Shown here piece after piece: positions 53,322 to 61,349 of a stretch of DNA of 64,000 bases. The notes below the pieces were generated by a model, which saw nothing but the letters and a program-made list of their open reading frames with translations, was not told the origin of the DNA and made no database searches. The stretch's first letter is position 1. Every line of letters starts with the position of its first letter. The DNA comes from Aquimarina sp. Aq78. Lineage in GTDB: Bacteria > Bacteroidota > Bacteroidia > Flavobacteriales > Flavobacteriaceae. A program made the position numbers and the translations under genes. The stretch spans positions 310,001 through 374,000 of the forward strand of contig NZ_OMKA01000003.1 of assembly GCF_900299525.1 (NCBI RefSeq). The letters are read 5' to 3'.

Positions 53322-54983
53322 TTAATTATTTGAAAAAGGTTCTATTTTACGAACACTGTGATTTGATTCATCTGTTACATAAAAAACTCCGGATGCATTT
53401 ACTGTAATCCCGGCAGGTTGTCTGAATCGCGCTGTTGCTCCGGTACCATTTACAAATCCAAAATCATTTGACCCTGCAAGAATACTTACCACACCTGTAG
53501 ATGTAATCTTGCGGATACAGTGATTACTCCTATCGGTTACATATAGATTTCCTGAATTATCAATAGTTATACCTTCTGGGGTATTAAACCTCGCTTGCGT
53601 ACCTGTACCGTCTGCAAAACCTTGATTTGTTCCTGCAAACGTAGTAACTACACCTGCTGGAGTGATTTTACGAATACGGTGATTAAAGCCATCTGTTACA
53701 TATACGTTATCATTATTATCTACTGCAACATCATGTGGGGCTTTAAACATCGCTGCAGTACCTGTGCCATCTGCAAAGCCACGAGAGCTTCCTGCAAGGG
53801 TAGTCACTACACCAGCGGGGGTAATTTTACGAATACGGTTGTTTCCATAGTCTGCTACATAAACATTGCCATTACTATCTACATCCAACCCATAAGGTTC
53901 ATTAAACTGTGCAACGGTACTCGTACCATCTGCAGAACCTACAACACCAGAACCTGCTAGCGTAGTGACTACACCTGCTGGAGTTATTTTACGAATACGG
54001 TGATTAAAGTAATCTCCTACATATATGTTATCATTTGCATCTATTGTTATACCGTATGGAGCGCGAAACTTTGCTGCGGCACCAGTACCATCTGCATATC
54101 CATAAGTACTTCCTGCAAAAGTACTCACTACCCCTGCAGGGGTAATTTTGCGAATAACATTATTGTTTCGATCTACTATGTAGATATTACCATTACTATC
54201 AACATCTACCCCTATTGGAGTCGAAAACTGTGCTGATGTACCTGTACCGTTTGTAAAACCAAGTGTGCCATTACCAGCTAGAGTACGTACTCGAAATCCT
54301 TCACTCCCTGCTTCTAAAACATCTGTTACATTAATGAGTATTTGAGCAGAACTTTCTCCTCCATTTCCATCAGAAACTGTTATGGTAATTGAATGGTTAG
54401 TATTTGATTCGTAATCCAAAACCTTATTAGGGGCAAGACTTAGTATCCCATCTCCTGTAATTTCAAATAAGTTATTATCATTACTTTCAACTCTATAGGT
54501 TAATGTATCCCCTTCCGGATCTGTTGCGGTTACGACATCAATAACAGTATTTGTAATATCTTCGGCTACTGTAAATGTTTGATCGTCAATCACTGGTGGT
54601 TGATTTTCGTTTACATCTGTCACGGTAATCGTTATTTTTGCAGCTGCTTTGGCTTTACCATCGGTTACCTCTACAGTGATTTCATGAGTCGTTTTGGTTT
54701 CAAAATCTAATGTTTTTCCTGCTACCAAACTTAGTGCTCCCGCTTTTGTGACCTCGAATAGGTTATCACTGTTTGTGGTAATACTATAGCTTAATGCATC
54801 TTTGTCTGTATCGGTTGCTTTTACGGTACCAAATACATCTGTATCTGTTGCTGATTCTGATACGGTAAAGGATTGCGCCTTGATCTCTGGGGCTTTATTA
54901 ACTGGTGGTACTGCATCATCATCTTTACTACAGGATAGTGCTAGTATCACTATAGATAGCAATAGTAGTTTAATTGTTTTCAT
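53322..54983 (-). CDS. cadherin / NHL six-bladed propeller lipoprotein (paralogue 4)
   Basis: This 553-aa predicted lipoprotein starts MKTIKLLLLSIVILALSCSK and has two cadherin-like domains and six NHL repeats (FSTPIGVDVDSNGNIYIVDR through HSVRKIEPF). An ATG five codons upstream (54998) is possible, but the chosen start matches the starts of paralogues 1 and 3. It is the promoter-proximal gene of the cluster. A promoter shared with the kinase genes lies about 250 nt upstream. Confidence 0.9.
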   Translation of the reverse strand: MKTIKLLLLSIVILALSCSKDDDAVPPVNKAPEIKAQSFTVSESATDTDVFGTVKATDTDKDALSYSITTNSDNLFEVTKAGALSLVAGKTLDFETKTTHEITVEVTDGKAKAAAKITITVTDVNENQPPVIDDQTFTVAEDITNTVIDVVTATDPEGDTLTYRVESNDNNLFEITGDGILSLAPNKVLDYESNTNHSITITVSDGNGGESSAQILINVTDVLEAGSEGFRVRTLAGNGTLGFTNGTGTSAQFSTPIGVDVDSNGNIYIVDRNNNVIRKITPAGVVSTFAGSTYGYADGTGAAAKFRAPYGITIDANDNIYVGDYFNHRIRKITPAGVVTTLAGSGVVGSADGTSTVAQFNEPYGLDVDSNGNVYVADYGNNRIRKITPAGVVTTLAGSSRGFADGTGTAAMFKAPHDVAVDNNDNVYVTDGFNHRIRKITPAGVVTTFAGTNQGFADGTGTQARFNTPEGITIDNSGNLYVTDRSNHCIRKITSTGVVSILAGSNDFGFVNGTGATARFRQPAGITVNASGVFYVTDESNHSVRKIEPFSNN

Positions 54984-55235
54984 AGTACAGTTTTTCATTA
55001 TTATGGGTTACTTTTTTTGATGTTTGTTTTCGATGTATCCTTGAGTGTGTTAGAAAAGGAAGGGATTCCTTCTAATAGTTTTTTAAGAATGTTTTGTTTC
55101 CAAATAGTTACCAATTACTAAAACATTGATATAGCTATGTTTTGGTTTAGAAAAGTGCAATACATTCTGAAGTAAATATTCAAATCGGAGTAGTTGTTTT
55201 ACCATATTTTATTTTTTTGAATTACTAATCATTGG

Positions 55236-55301
55236 CAAGAATACAGACAACTGGGCAGAAGCAAACAAATGAGTTTGTGAAACGCTATTTGAGTTTGTGA
55301 A
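55236..55301 (-). promoter_or_regulatory. predicted LytTR-dependent promoter of the NHL cluster
   Basis: Written on the plus strand, GAGTTTGTGAA occurs at 55271-55281 and again at 55291-55301 (20-bp period). On the minus strand these are followed after 1 nt by a -33 TTTG (55269-55266), 22 nt, and the -7 box TATTCTTG (55243-55236). The same layout precedes the TPR kinase gene and the LytTR gene. The distance to the first NHL start codon is about 250 nt. Confidence 0.65.
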
Positions 55302-55441
55302 TGGAAAATTTTGCTATAAAAAAAAAGGTATGCTACTGATAATATGAAGTATATCATTCTATAAATGAAGTGGCAATCTATATTTTGAAAGCTATAAAAA
55401 ATGAAGTCGTTTAAACTTTTTTAGGATAAAACAGTATACCA

Positions 55442-55734
55442 GGGGGTACTTATCAAGTACCCTCCCCCTACTGCAGAAGTACCCCTCCCCGTGTGCAAAC
55501 ACAGGGACATCCAATGTTCAACACAAGTACTACCTCTGTTCAACATAGGACACACCTCTCTTTTAAGTACCCCCTCCCACTAATCGAAGTACCTCTAACC
55601 AGAGTTACAGGCAGCAGCACCCACTACCATAAGTCCCCCTCTAACGTATATACCATCAACTTACCCACTTATATAAGTACCCTCCCCCACTTAGGTAAGT
55701 GGGGTTTAGCCCATTTTGTATGGTATAATACCAT
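55442..55734. repeat. C-rich AAGTACCC repeat array
   Basis: The sequence AAGTACCCCTCCC or close variants occurs about seven times: near 55455, 55477, 55525, 55565, 55587, 55631 and 55675. The first copy is preceded by its own inverted form (stem GGGTACTT / AAGTACCC, 3-nt loop). The last copy runs into a 9-bp stem (CCCCACTTA / TAAGTGGGG), and a 15-nt palindrome ATGGTATAATACCAT ends the region. The strong C bias on the plus strand is unlike the AT-rich surroundings. No coding content was seen. Confidence 0.7.
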
Positions 55735-55779
55735 TTAGTTCTTATCCTGATAATGCGTGTACATACCTCCAAGCTGATT

Positions 55780-56943
55780 TTAATTTTCGGTAATCAGTTT
55801 TTCAATTATTGAATTAAAATTATTTTGGTTGAGCCCTATTAATTCGTTTGTTTTCTTTAAAAAGCTTTCTAATTTATTTTGTCTTCCTGCATTGATTAAT
55901 TTTAAAACTCCTTCAATACCTTGTTTCTTCTGCACCAAGTTAACTATCAAACCCGAAATGGTAGAACGAACTGAGACTTCGGGTGCTATATGATCAAAGA
56001 TTTTTACATTTTCACTAAACAGTTCAAAAAGATTTGTATTCGTATTTTTTGACAGATACTCTTTTAATTCATCTACAAGTCTATTATGAGTAATCATTTC
56101 CCCATTTGTATCTGTATAATAGGCATTACCCCAGCTATATGCCACTCCTTCTTCTGTAATCCAATTTCGGTTTTTTCGTTCATTTATTTTTCCCGAATAG
56201 TAATGTAACATATCATGTGAGAAATCTTCGTTATTCATTACAGAAAATATTGTTTTGTCGACAACACCATAACCATCTTTATATTTACCTTTTTCTTTAA
56301 CCGAATATACTATCCCTCGTAGGTTTAAAATTTCTTGAAAATTATCACACATATAAAAATCAATCTTTTCAGGTTTCAAACCTAAATTATTAGCAATTTG
56401 AGTATTCTTCTTATCAAATAACTGAGCTCTTTCTTTATTTATCTTACCTCTATAATGATATGTGATATTACCGATTTCTTCTGTATGCCAATATTTTGTT
56501 TGATACTCTAATGGGATTGAAAATGTGATTTTTTTATCCCTTTCTGTTGCAACAAGGTTTACAACATATACAATTGTTGGCAAGGAACTGTTCTTTTGCA
56601 AAGTATAACTAATAGATAATGCATATTCATGATTCGAAATTGGATACATATTAATCAATTGTTTGCCCTTAACATTAGAAGTAAGTGTATCCTTTTGTAA
56701 TTCATAATTCATCAATTTATGAAGGGTTACCATTGTTAAGGTCTGTTTTTTAGCTGTAAGAAAATCAGGGTTTATGTTGCCTTGCTCGATTTCTGAAAAA
56801 AGCAACTCTAAAGTATTGCTAATCTTCTCTTTTGTTATAGCACCAATTGGATATTTTGCAAACTCAGATTTCACAATAGTTTCCTGAGAAATTACAGTAG
56901 AAAAAGTAAAAAGCAGGCTGGCTATTATATATTTTTTCATCAT
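55780..56943 (-). CDS. gluzincin-like exported protein with degenerate HDxxH site
   Basis: This 387-aa protein has a signal peptide (starting MMKKYIIASLLF, ending ISQ). Its C-terminal half resembles the peptidase MA fold: SHDMLHYYSGKI, then 17 residues to NWITEEGVAYSWGN. The pattern is H-D-x-x-H (His243, Asp244, His247) with Glu264/265 in the usual WxxEG motif. In active gluzincins the motif is HExxH, so the Asp substitution suggests an altered or lost activity. It lies 34 nt after the TPR kinase gene on the same strand and is probably co-expressed with it. The start at 56943 was preferred over 56961 because it gives a cleaner signal peptide. Confidence 0.7.
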   Translation of the reverse strand: MMKKYIIASLLFTFSTVISQETIVKSEFAKYPIGAITKEKISNTLELLFSEIEQGNINPDFLTAKKQTLTMVTLHKLMNYELQKDTLTSNVKGKQLINMYPISNHEYALSISYTLQKNSSLPTIVYVVNLVATERDKKITFSIPLEYQTKYWHTEEIGNITYHYRGKINKERAQLFDKKNTQIANNLGLKPEKIDFYMCDNFQEILNLRGIVYSVKEKGKYKDGYGVVDKTIFSVMNNEDFSHDMLHYYSGKINERKNRNWITEEGVAYSWGNAYYTDTNGEMITHNRLVDELKEYLSKNTNTNLFELFSENVKIFDHIAPEVSVRSTISGLIVNLVQKKQGIEGVLKLINAGRQNKLESFLKKTNELIGLNQNNFNSIIEKLITEN

Positions 56944-56977
56944 TTTTTTATTACAGTACATAGAACTACATCACCAA

Positions 56978-58831
56978 TTAATACTCTTTTTGATATGGCA
57001 TTCTGATCTCTACTCGGGTACCTATAGCCAATTGATCATTATATAAATCAAATATCTGGTATCCCACATCTGTACCATACTGATCTTTTAGGATTTCTAA
57101 TCGCTGTTGTATAGCATTTAGGGCAAAAGATTCATGGTGATTACCTTGTCGCTCCTGGATTTTCTTTGCTCCCTTCCTACCAATACCATTATCAATAATA
57201 GTACATAACAAGTGATCTGTAAAAGTAAAATCTATAGTAAGTTGTTTTTTACCTGCTTTATGTAGCAAGCCGTGTAGTAATGCATTTTCTATAAAGGGCT
57301 GTACTATTAAAGAGAGTACAGATAAGCCCTCTGTATTTATGCTTTGTATAGTGTATGTAAAATCATCTTCGAATCTCAATTTCTCTAATTGAAGATATAC
57401 ATCTAAGAACTCTAGTTCTTTTTCTATTGCTATAAAATTTTTACTAGAATAGTTTAAGGTGTTTCTAACCAACTGCGCAAACAAAACGATATAATCATAA
57501 GAAGAATCTGTATTTTGCTGAAGGATTAAATCCTGAATAGAATTGAGAGAATTAAATATAAAATGAGGATTCATTTGAGATTTTAAAGCTTTTAATTCGC
57601 TTTCTTTATATTGCTTTTCTATCTCTAATCGTTTTTGGGTTTCTTGAAATTCTAAGGTTATTAATTCCATTTTCTTTCTGGTACGTAATCTTCCAATTAA
57701 AAACAATGCACTCATTAATATTAAAATTGAAATAATAATGGCTCCAATAAGGTAATTTTTATTTTGTCTTGATGTAGCTTCAGCAAGTTTGGTTTTGGCT
57801 TCTGCAGCATCTTTTTGGGCTGCTATTTTATCTGTTTCGTAAGCTACCTTTAGTTTTTCGGTAAGTGCTTTACGTTCATTCGAATCTATAGAATCCTTTA
57901 ACTTCTTGTATGCCGTATTAAACTCTGTAGCCTTTTCCTGATCTTGCAATATGCTATAAGCTATAAATAAATTTTGAAGGATATGCTTTTTAAAGTGTAA
58001 ACTAGCTCCCGAATCTTCATAATTTTGTAATGCATTTAAATATATAGGGACAGATTCTTCATGTTTTCCTTGCAAAGATTTGATTTGTGCTATCTGCATA
58101 TAAGCACTGCCTATACGCACGATCTGTTTTGTTTTTATATAATATACTAACGGTTCATTAATAAACTCCAATGCCTTCTCATATCTTTTTTGCCTTTTAT
58201 ATAAGTTGCTTAAAGACATTTTCATTACCATTTCCCCGGGTTTAAACCCTACTTCACGACACATTAGAACACCTTTGGTATAATATTCTTCGGTTTGATC
58301 TAATTTTCTAAGTTTTAAATAGAGATTTCCAATATCAAAATATGTTCTGGCTCTTGCAGGAGAAGGAGGATCTTTCTCGGTTAATGTCAAATTTTCTAAA
58401 GCTAATTCTATACTTTTTTTATCATCTCCAGAATTGGCATATACAATTTGCAAACCACTATTTGCTATTAGTTTTTGCTGTTTTGTACCAAAAGCATCTG
58501 CTTCTTTTTTAGCAATAATAGCTTGTTTCATCGCATTATCCCATACTCCCTTAGCTCTATAATATCGAGCCATTTCATTTTGTATACTTATGCTGTGATA
58601 TTTAGCATCTATAGTTTTAGATATTTTGAGTGCTTCCTGAAGATAAGGTAGTACTTTCTCCATATCTCTATCTATATAATAATAGGCTATTTTGATCAAG
58701 GAATTAACCCTTACAGTATCTTGTTTAACATTATTATTTAGAACGGTAATAAGGCTGTCAATCGATTTTTCCTGAGAAAAAACATTGAACGAAATTAGGA
58801 TAGCCAGAAGGAAGTTGCTTTTTTTGAACAT
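56978..58831 (-). CDS. LytS-type sensor histidine kinase with TPR sensor
   Basis: This 617-aa protein has a signal peptide (about 1-19), about seven tetratricopeptide repeats (about 40-320), a membrane helix near 357-377, a coiled-coil linker and a C-terminal His_kinase domain of the LytS/YehU type. The phospho-acceptor is His423 in NPHFIFNSLNSIQDL, the N box is FIENALLHGLLH and the G box is DNGIG. Its catalytic end is nearly identical to those of the three kinases upstream, but the sensor is different. The response regulator encoded at 62642-63385 is the obvious partner. It has its own LytTR-type promoter. Confidence 0.95.
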   Translation of the reverse strand: MFKKSNFLLAILISFNVFSQEKSIDSLITVLNNNVKQDTVRVNSLIKIAYYYIDRDMEKVLPYLQEALKISKTIDAKYHSISIQNEMARYYRAKGVWDNAMKQAIIAKKEADAFGTKQQKLIANSGLQIVYANSGDDKKSIELALENLTLTEKDPPSPARARTYFDIGNLYLKLRKLDQTEEYYTKGVLMCREVGFKPGEMVMKMSLSNLYKRQKRYEKALEFINEPLVYYIKTKQIVRIGSAYMQIAQIKSLQGKHEESVPIYLNALQNYEDSGASLHFKKHILQNLFIAYSILQDQEKATEFNTAYKKLKDSIDSNERKALTEKLKVAYETDKIAAQKDAAEAKTKLAEATSRQNKNYLIGAIIISILILMSALFLIGRLRTRKKMELITLEFQETQKRLEIEKQYKESELKALKSQMNPHFIFNSLNSIQDLILQQNTDSSYDYIVLFAQLVRNTLNYSSKNFIAIEKELEFLDVYLQLEKLRFEDDFTYTIQSINTEGLSVLSLIVQPFIENALLHGLLHKAGKKQLTIDFTFTDHLLCTIIDNGIGRKGAKKIQERQGNHHESFALNAIQQRLEILKDQYGTDVGYQIFDLYNDQLAIGTRVEIRMPYQKEY

Positions 58832-58851
58832 CTTGAATTAATAATCACCGG

Positions 58852-58917
58852 CAAGAATACAGATGACTATATAGAAGAGTACAAATGAGTTTGTGAAACT
58901 CAATTTGGGTTTGTGAA
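58852..58917 (-). promoter_or_regulatory. predicted LytTR-dependent promoter of the TPR kinase gene
   Basis: On the plus strand GAGTTTGTGAA (58887-58897) and GGGTTTGTGAA (58907-58917) have a 20-bp period. On the minus strand they are followed after 1 nt by TTTG (58885-58882), a 22-nt spacer and the -7 box TATTCTTG (58859-58852). The whole 90-nt region is about 80 percent identical by eye to the promoter in front of the NHL cluster. Confidence 0.7.
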
Positions 58918-58922
58918 CAGGA

Positions 58923-59933
58923 TTAATATTTCTTTTTGTAGGGCATTCTGATTTCTACTTTTGTACCTGTGGCGAGCTTATTATCATATAAATCTTGTAC
59001 ATGATATCCTACCGCTATACCATATTGTTCTTTTAAGATTTCTAATCGTTGTTGTATAGCTTCTAGGGCAAAAGATTCATGATGTCCTCCTTGTCGCTCC
59101 TGCATTTTCTTTGCTTCTTTTCTACCAATACCATTATCGGTTATAGTACATAAAAGATGGTCTGTAAATGTAAAATCTATGGTAAGTTGTTTTTTACCTG
59201 CTTTATGTAGTAAGCCATGGATCAGCGCATTTTCTATAAAAGGTTGTACTATTAATGAAGGAACAGATAAACCTTCTGTATTGGTATGTTGAATAGTATA
59301 TGTAAAATCATCTTCGAATCTTAATTTCTCTAATTGAAGGTATATTTCTAAGAATTCTAGCTCTTTATCAATAGTAATAAAGTCTTTATTAGAATAGTTT
59401 AACGTATTTCTAACCAGTTGTGAGAACAAAACCACATAATCGTATGATGAATCAGTGTTTTGCTGAAGAATTAAATCCTGAATAGAATTAAGGGAGTTAA
59501 ATATAAAATGTGGGTTCATTTGAGATTTTAAAGACTTCAATTGTAAAAATGCCAACTCATTCTTTTTACTTAGCTCTAATTCTTTATAGGCCGCTTCAAG
59601 ATCTTGTTTGTTTTTTTTTAATTCAATTTCCTTTTTCCTATTTAATGATTGCGAATAATTTAATATAACATAACTCGCAACAAAAATGGATAATATCAAA
59701 ATAGGATTCATCGTTTTCTCTGGATACAGACCTGTAGTTATCACAAAAGGGACGTAATATAATCCCCAACAAAGTAACATGATTGATAATGTTATCCACT
59801 TATTATCAATTAACACAAGAGCTATCAAAGGACATAAGAAGTAAAAATTCTCCATCAAAATAGAGGACTCAATAAAGTTTGCAAAAACGAATATGACCAA
59901 AATGAGCACCAAAATAAATAAGACACGAGCCAT
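58923..59933 (-). CDS. LytS-type histidine kinase, 5'-truncated
   Basis: This open frame gives 336 aa from the ATG at 59933 (a TTG at 59942 is also possible). It has about three hydrophobic segments, then NPHFIFNSLNS with the phospho-acceptor His at residue 142, the N box FIENALIHGLLH, DNGIG and the same tail as its paralogues. The paralogues at 60065-61312 and 61350-62636 have about 45-80 more N-terminal residues. Matching N-terminal sequence is found just upstream in another frame (59934-60049), so a frame-disrupting internal deletion is likely. The kinase domain itself looks intact. Confidence 0.75.
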   Translation of the reverse strand: MARVLFILVLILVIFVFANFIESSILMENFYFLCPLIALVLIDNKWITLSIMLLCWGLYYVPFVITTGLYPEKTMNPILILSIFVASYVILNYSQSLNRKKEIELKKNKQDLEAAYKELELSKKNELAFLQLKSLKSQMNPHFIFNSLNSIQDLILQQNTDSSYDYVVLFSQLVRNTLNYSNKDFITIDKELEFLEIYLQLEKLRFEDDFTYTIQHTNTEGLSVPSLIVQPFIENALIHGLLHKAGKKQLTIDFTFTDHLLCTITDNGIGRKEAKKMQERQGGHHESFALEAIQQRLEILKEQYGIAVGYHVQDLYDNKLATGTKVEIRMPYKKKY

Positions 59934-60049
59934 GTTAAACAAAAAGCATTTAATAATCGTATTCTTTTATGCTCTACCTTATTATCTTGATAGATACCCG
60001 TATTTATAAGTTGTTTATATAGCCTCTTTATTTTAGTCAATTTATACAT
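59934..60049 (-). pseudogene. detached 5' end of the truncated kinase gene
   Basis: Starting at the ATG at 60049, this frame encodes MYKLTKIKRLYKQLINTGIY, then EHKRIRLLNAFCL, which lines up with the N-termini of the two upstream kinases (for example KRSKVLNLCSLI). It then leaves the homologous path and stops at 59855. The downstream frame resumes the homology at MARVLFILVLILVIF. The simplest reading is a deletion of roughly 100 or more bp that is not a multiple of three. Confidence 0.6.
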
Positions 60050-60064
60050 GATTATAAAACCTCA

Positions 60065-61312
60065 TCAATATCTCTTTTGAAAAGGCATCCTGATTTCTAC
60101 TTTGGTACCTGTACTTATTTGATTATCATATTCATCAAATACGGTATACCCAACCTCATTTCCATATTGTTCTTTTAGGATTTCTAATCGTTGCTTTATA
60201 GCTTCCAGGGCAAAAGATTCATGACGACCTCCTTGTCGCTCCTGGATTTTCTTTGCTTCTTTTCTACCAATACCATTATCGGTTACTGTACATAATAGAT
60301 CATCTGTAAATGTAAAATCTATAACGAGTTCTTTTTTACCCTCTTTGTGTAATAAACCATGGATCAGCGCATTTTCTATAAAAGGTTGTACGATTAGTGA
60401 AGGAACAGATAAACCTTCTGTATTGGTATGTTGAATAGTGTATGTAAAATCATCTTCGAACCTTAATTTCTCTAGTTGAAGGTATACTTCTAAAAACGCT
60501 AATTCTTTATCAATAGCAATAAAGTTTTTATTAGAGTAGTTTAAGGTATTTCTAACCAGTTGTGAGAATAACACTACATAATCGTATGATGAATCGGTAT
60601 TTTGTTGAAGGATTAAATCCTGAATAGAATTAAGCGAATTAAATATAAAATGAGGATTCATTTGAGATTTTAAAGACTTCAATTGTAACAAGGCTAATTC
60701 ACTCTTCTTAGATTCTTCAAGTTTTTGATATGCCTGGGCTAATTTTTCTTCATTACGTATATTTAGTTTTTTAAAATAATTAACTATTGCGTAAATACAA
60801 TAAAATAAAATTATGACCACTACACCGTTCATTCTGTTTGGGTGATCTACTGGATATATATCGAGATAATAGTAAGGAATAAAAAAGCAAACTATACTTA
60901 CCAATGTAAATATTATAGGTAAAGTTTTTTTTTGATAAATCGATAAACAAATACCTGGAATTAGAAGGAAGTAATACTCTGTATAAATCCCAGGGTTAAC
61001 CATTACGGTAGATAAATTTATAAAAATGAATAAATATAAAATCCACAACATTTTTGCGAACCCAAAAAACCTTTTCTTATTACATACCAATACAGAAATT
61101 AAATAAAACTGGGATATATAACTTATGATATGCGAACTTAGAGGTTTTTGAATAAAAATTAAATCTCCTATATAAAAAAGTATACTGGTATGTAAAGCAA
61201 TCAGTATATAAATATTTACCAGTCTTGTATGCTTATTTTGTATCGCACTAAATTCATCGTGGGTACCAATAGCTATTATTTTTTTGTACCAGGCTGTTAT
61301 TCTTTTTATCAT
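60065..61312 (-). CDS. LytS-type membrane histidine kinase (paralogue)
   Basis: This 415-aa protein has about six hydrophobic segments in residues 35-190, a short coiled coil (NIRNEEKLAQAYQKLEESKK) and a LytS/YehU kinase domain: His221 in NPHFIFNSLNS, N box FIENALIHGLLH, DNGIG. Compared with the 61350-62636 paralogue the kinase domain is almost the same while the membrane sensor has diverged. It is 37 nt downstream of that gene and in the same operon as the LytTR regulator. Confidence 0.95.
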   Translation of the reverse strand: MIKRITAWYKKIIAIGTHDEFSAIQNKHTRLVNIYILIALHTSILFYIGDLIFIQKPLSSHIISYISQFYLISVLVCNKKRFFGFAKMLWILYLFIFINLSTVMVNPGIYTEYYFLLIPGICLSIYQKKTLPIIFTLVSIVCFFIPYYYLDIYPVDHPNRMNGVVVIILFYCIYAIVNYFKKLNIRNEEKLAQAYQKLEESKKSELALLQLKSLKSQMNPHFIFNSLNSIQDLILQQNTDSSYDYVVLFSQLVRNTLNYSNKNFIAIDKELAFLEVYLQLEKLRFEDDFTYTIQHTNTEGLSVPSLIVQPFIENALIHGLLHKEGKKELVIDFTFTDDLLCTVTDNGIGRKEAKKIQERQGGRHESFALEAIKQRLEILKEQYGNEVGYTVFDEYDNQISTGTKVEIRMPFQKRY

Positions 61313-61349
61313 CCTTTATCCCTTTATAAAATCAAATATCCCTACCGAT

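Larger units (their letters stand above)
54999..55779. other. long intergenic region upstream of the NHL cluster
   Basis: This 781-nt region contains, from right to left on the minus strand, a C-rich repeat array (55442-55734), an AT-rich stretch, a LytTR-type promoter (55236-55301) and a leader of about 230 nt before the first NHL gene. No credible gene was seen; an open frame at 55493-55738 is only the translation of the C-rich array. Confidence 0.6.

Noticed and set aside
49361..54236. Several antisense open frames (78-128 aa) on the plus strand across the NHL genes
   Set aside because: They are reverse-strand shadows of the repetitive NHL coding sequence, with serine/isoleucine/cysteine-rich composition and no start context.
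47640..54983. Regular ~150-nt periodicity that could suggest a CRISPR or satellite array
   Set aside because: The period is the NHL blade (about 52 codons) within intact reading frames; it is protein repetition.
55442..55734. G-quadruplex interpretation of the C-rich array
   Set aside because: The G runs on the minus strand are 3-5 long, but within a unit there are only two adjacent runs and the spacing between units is too large for a clear four-run motif.
55493..55738. 81-aa open frame over the C-rich array
   Set aside because: It is a translation of the repeat units themselves (Thr/Pro/Ser-rich), with no signal or family pattern.
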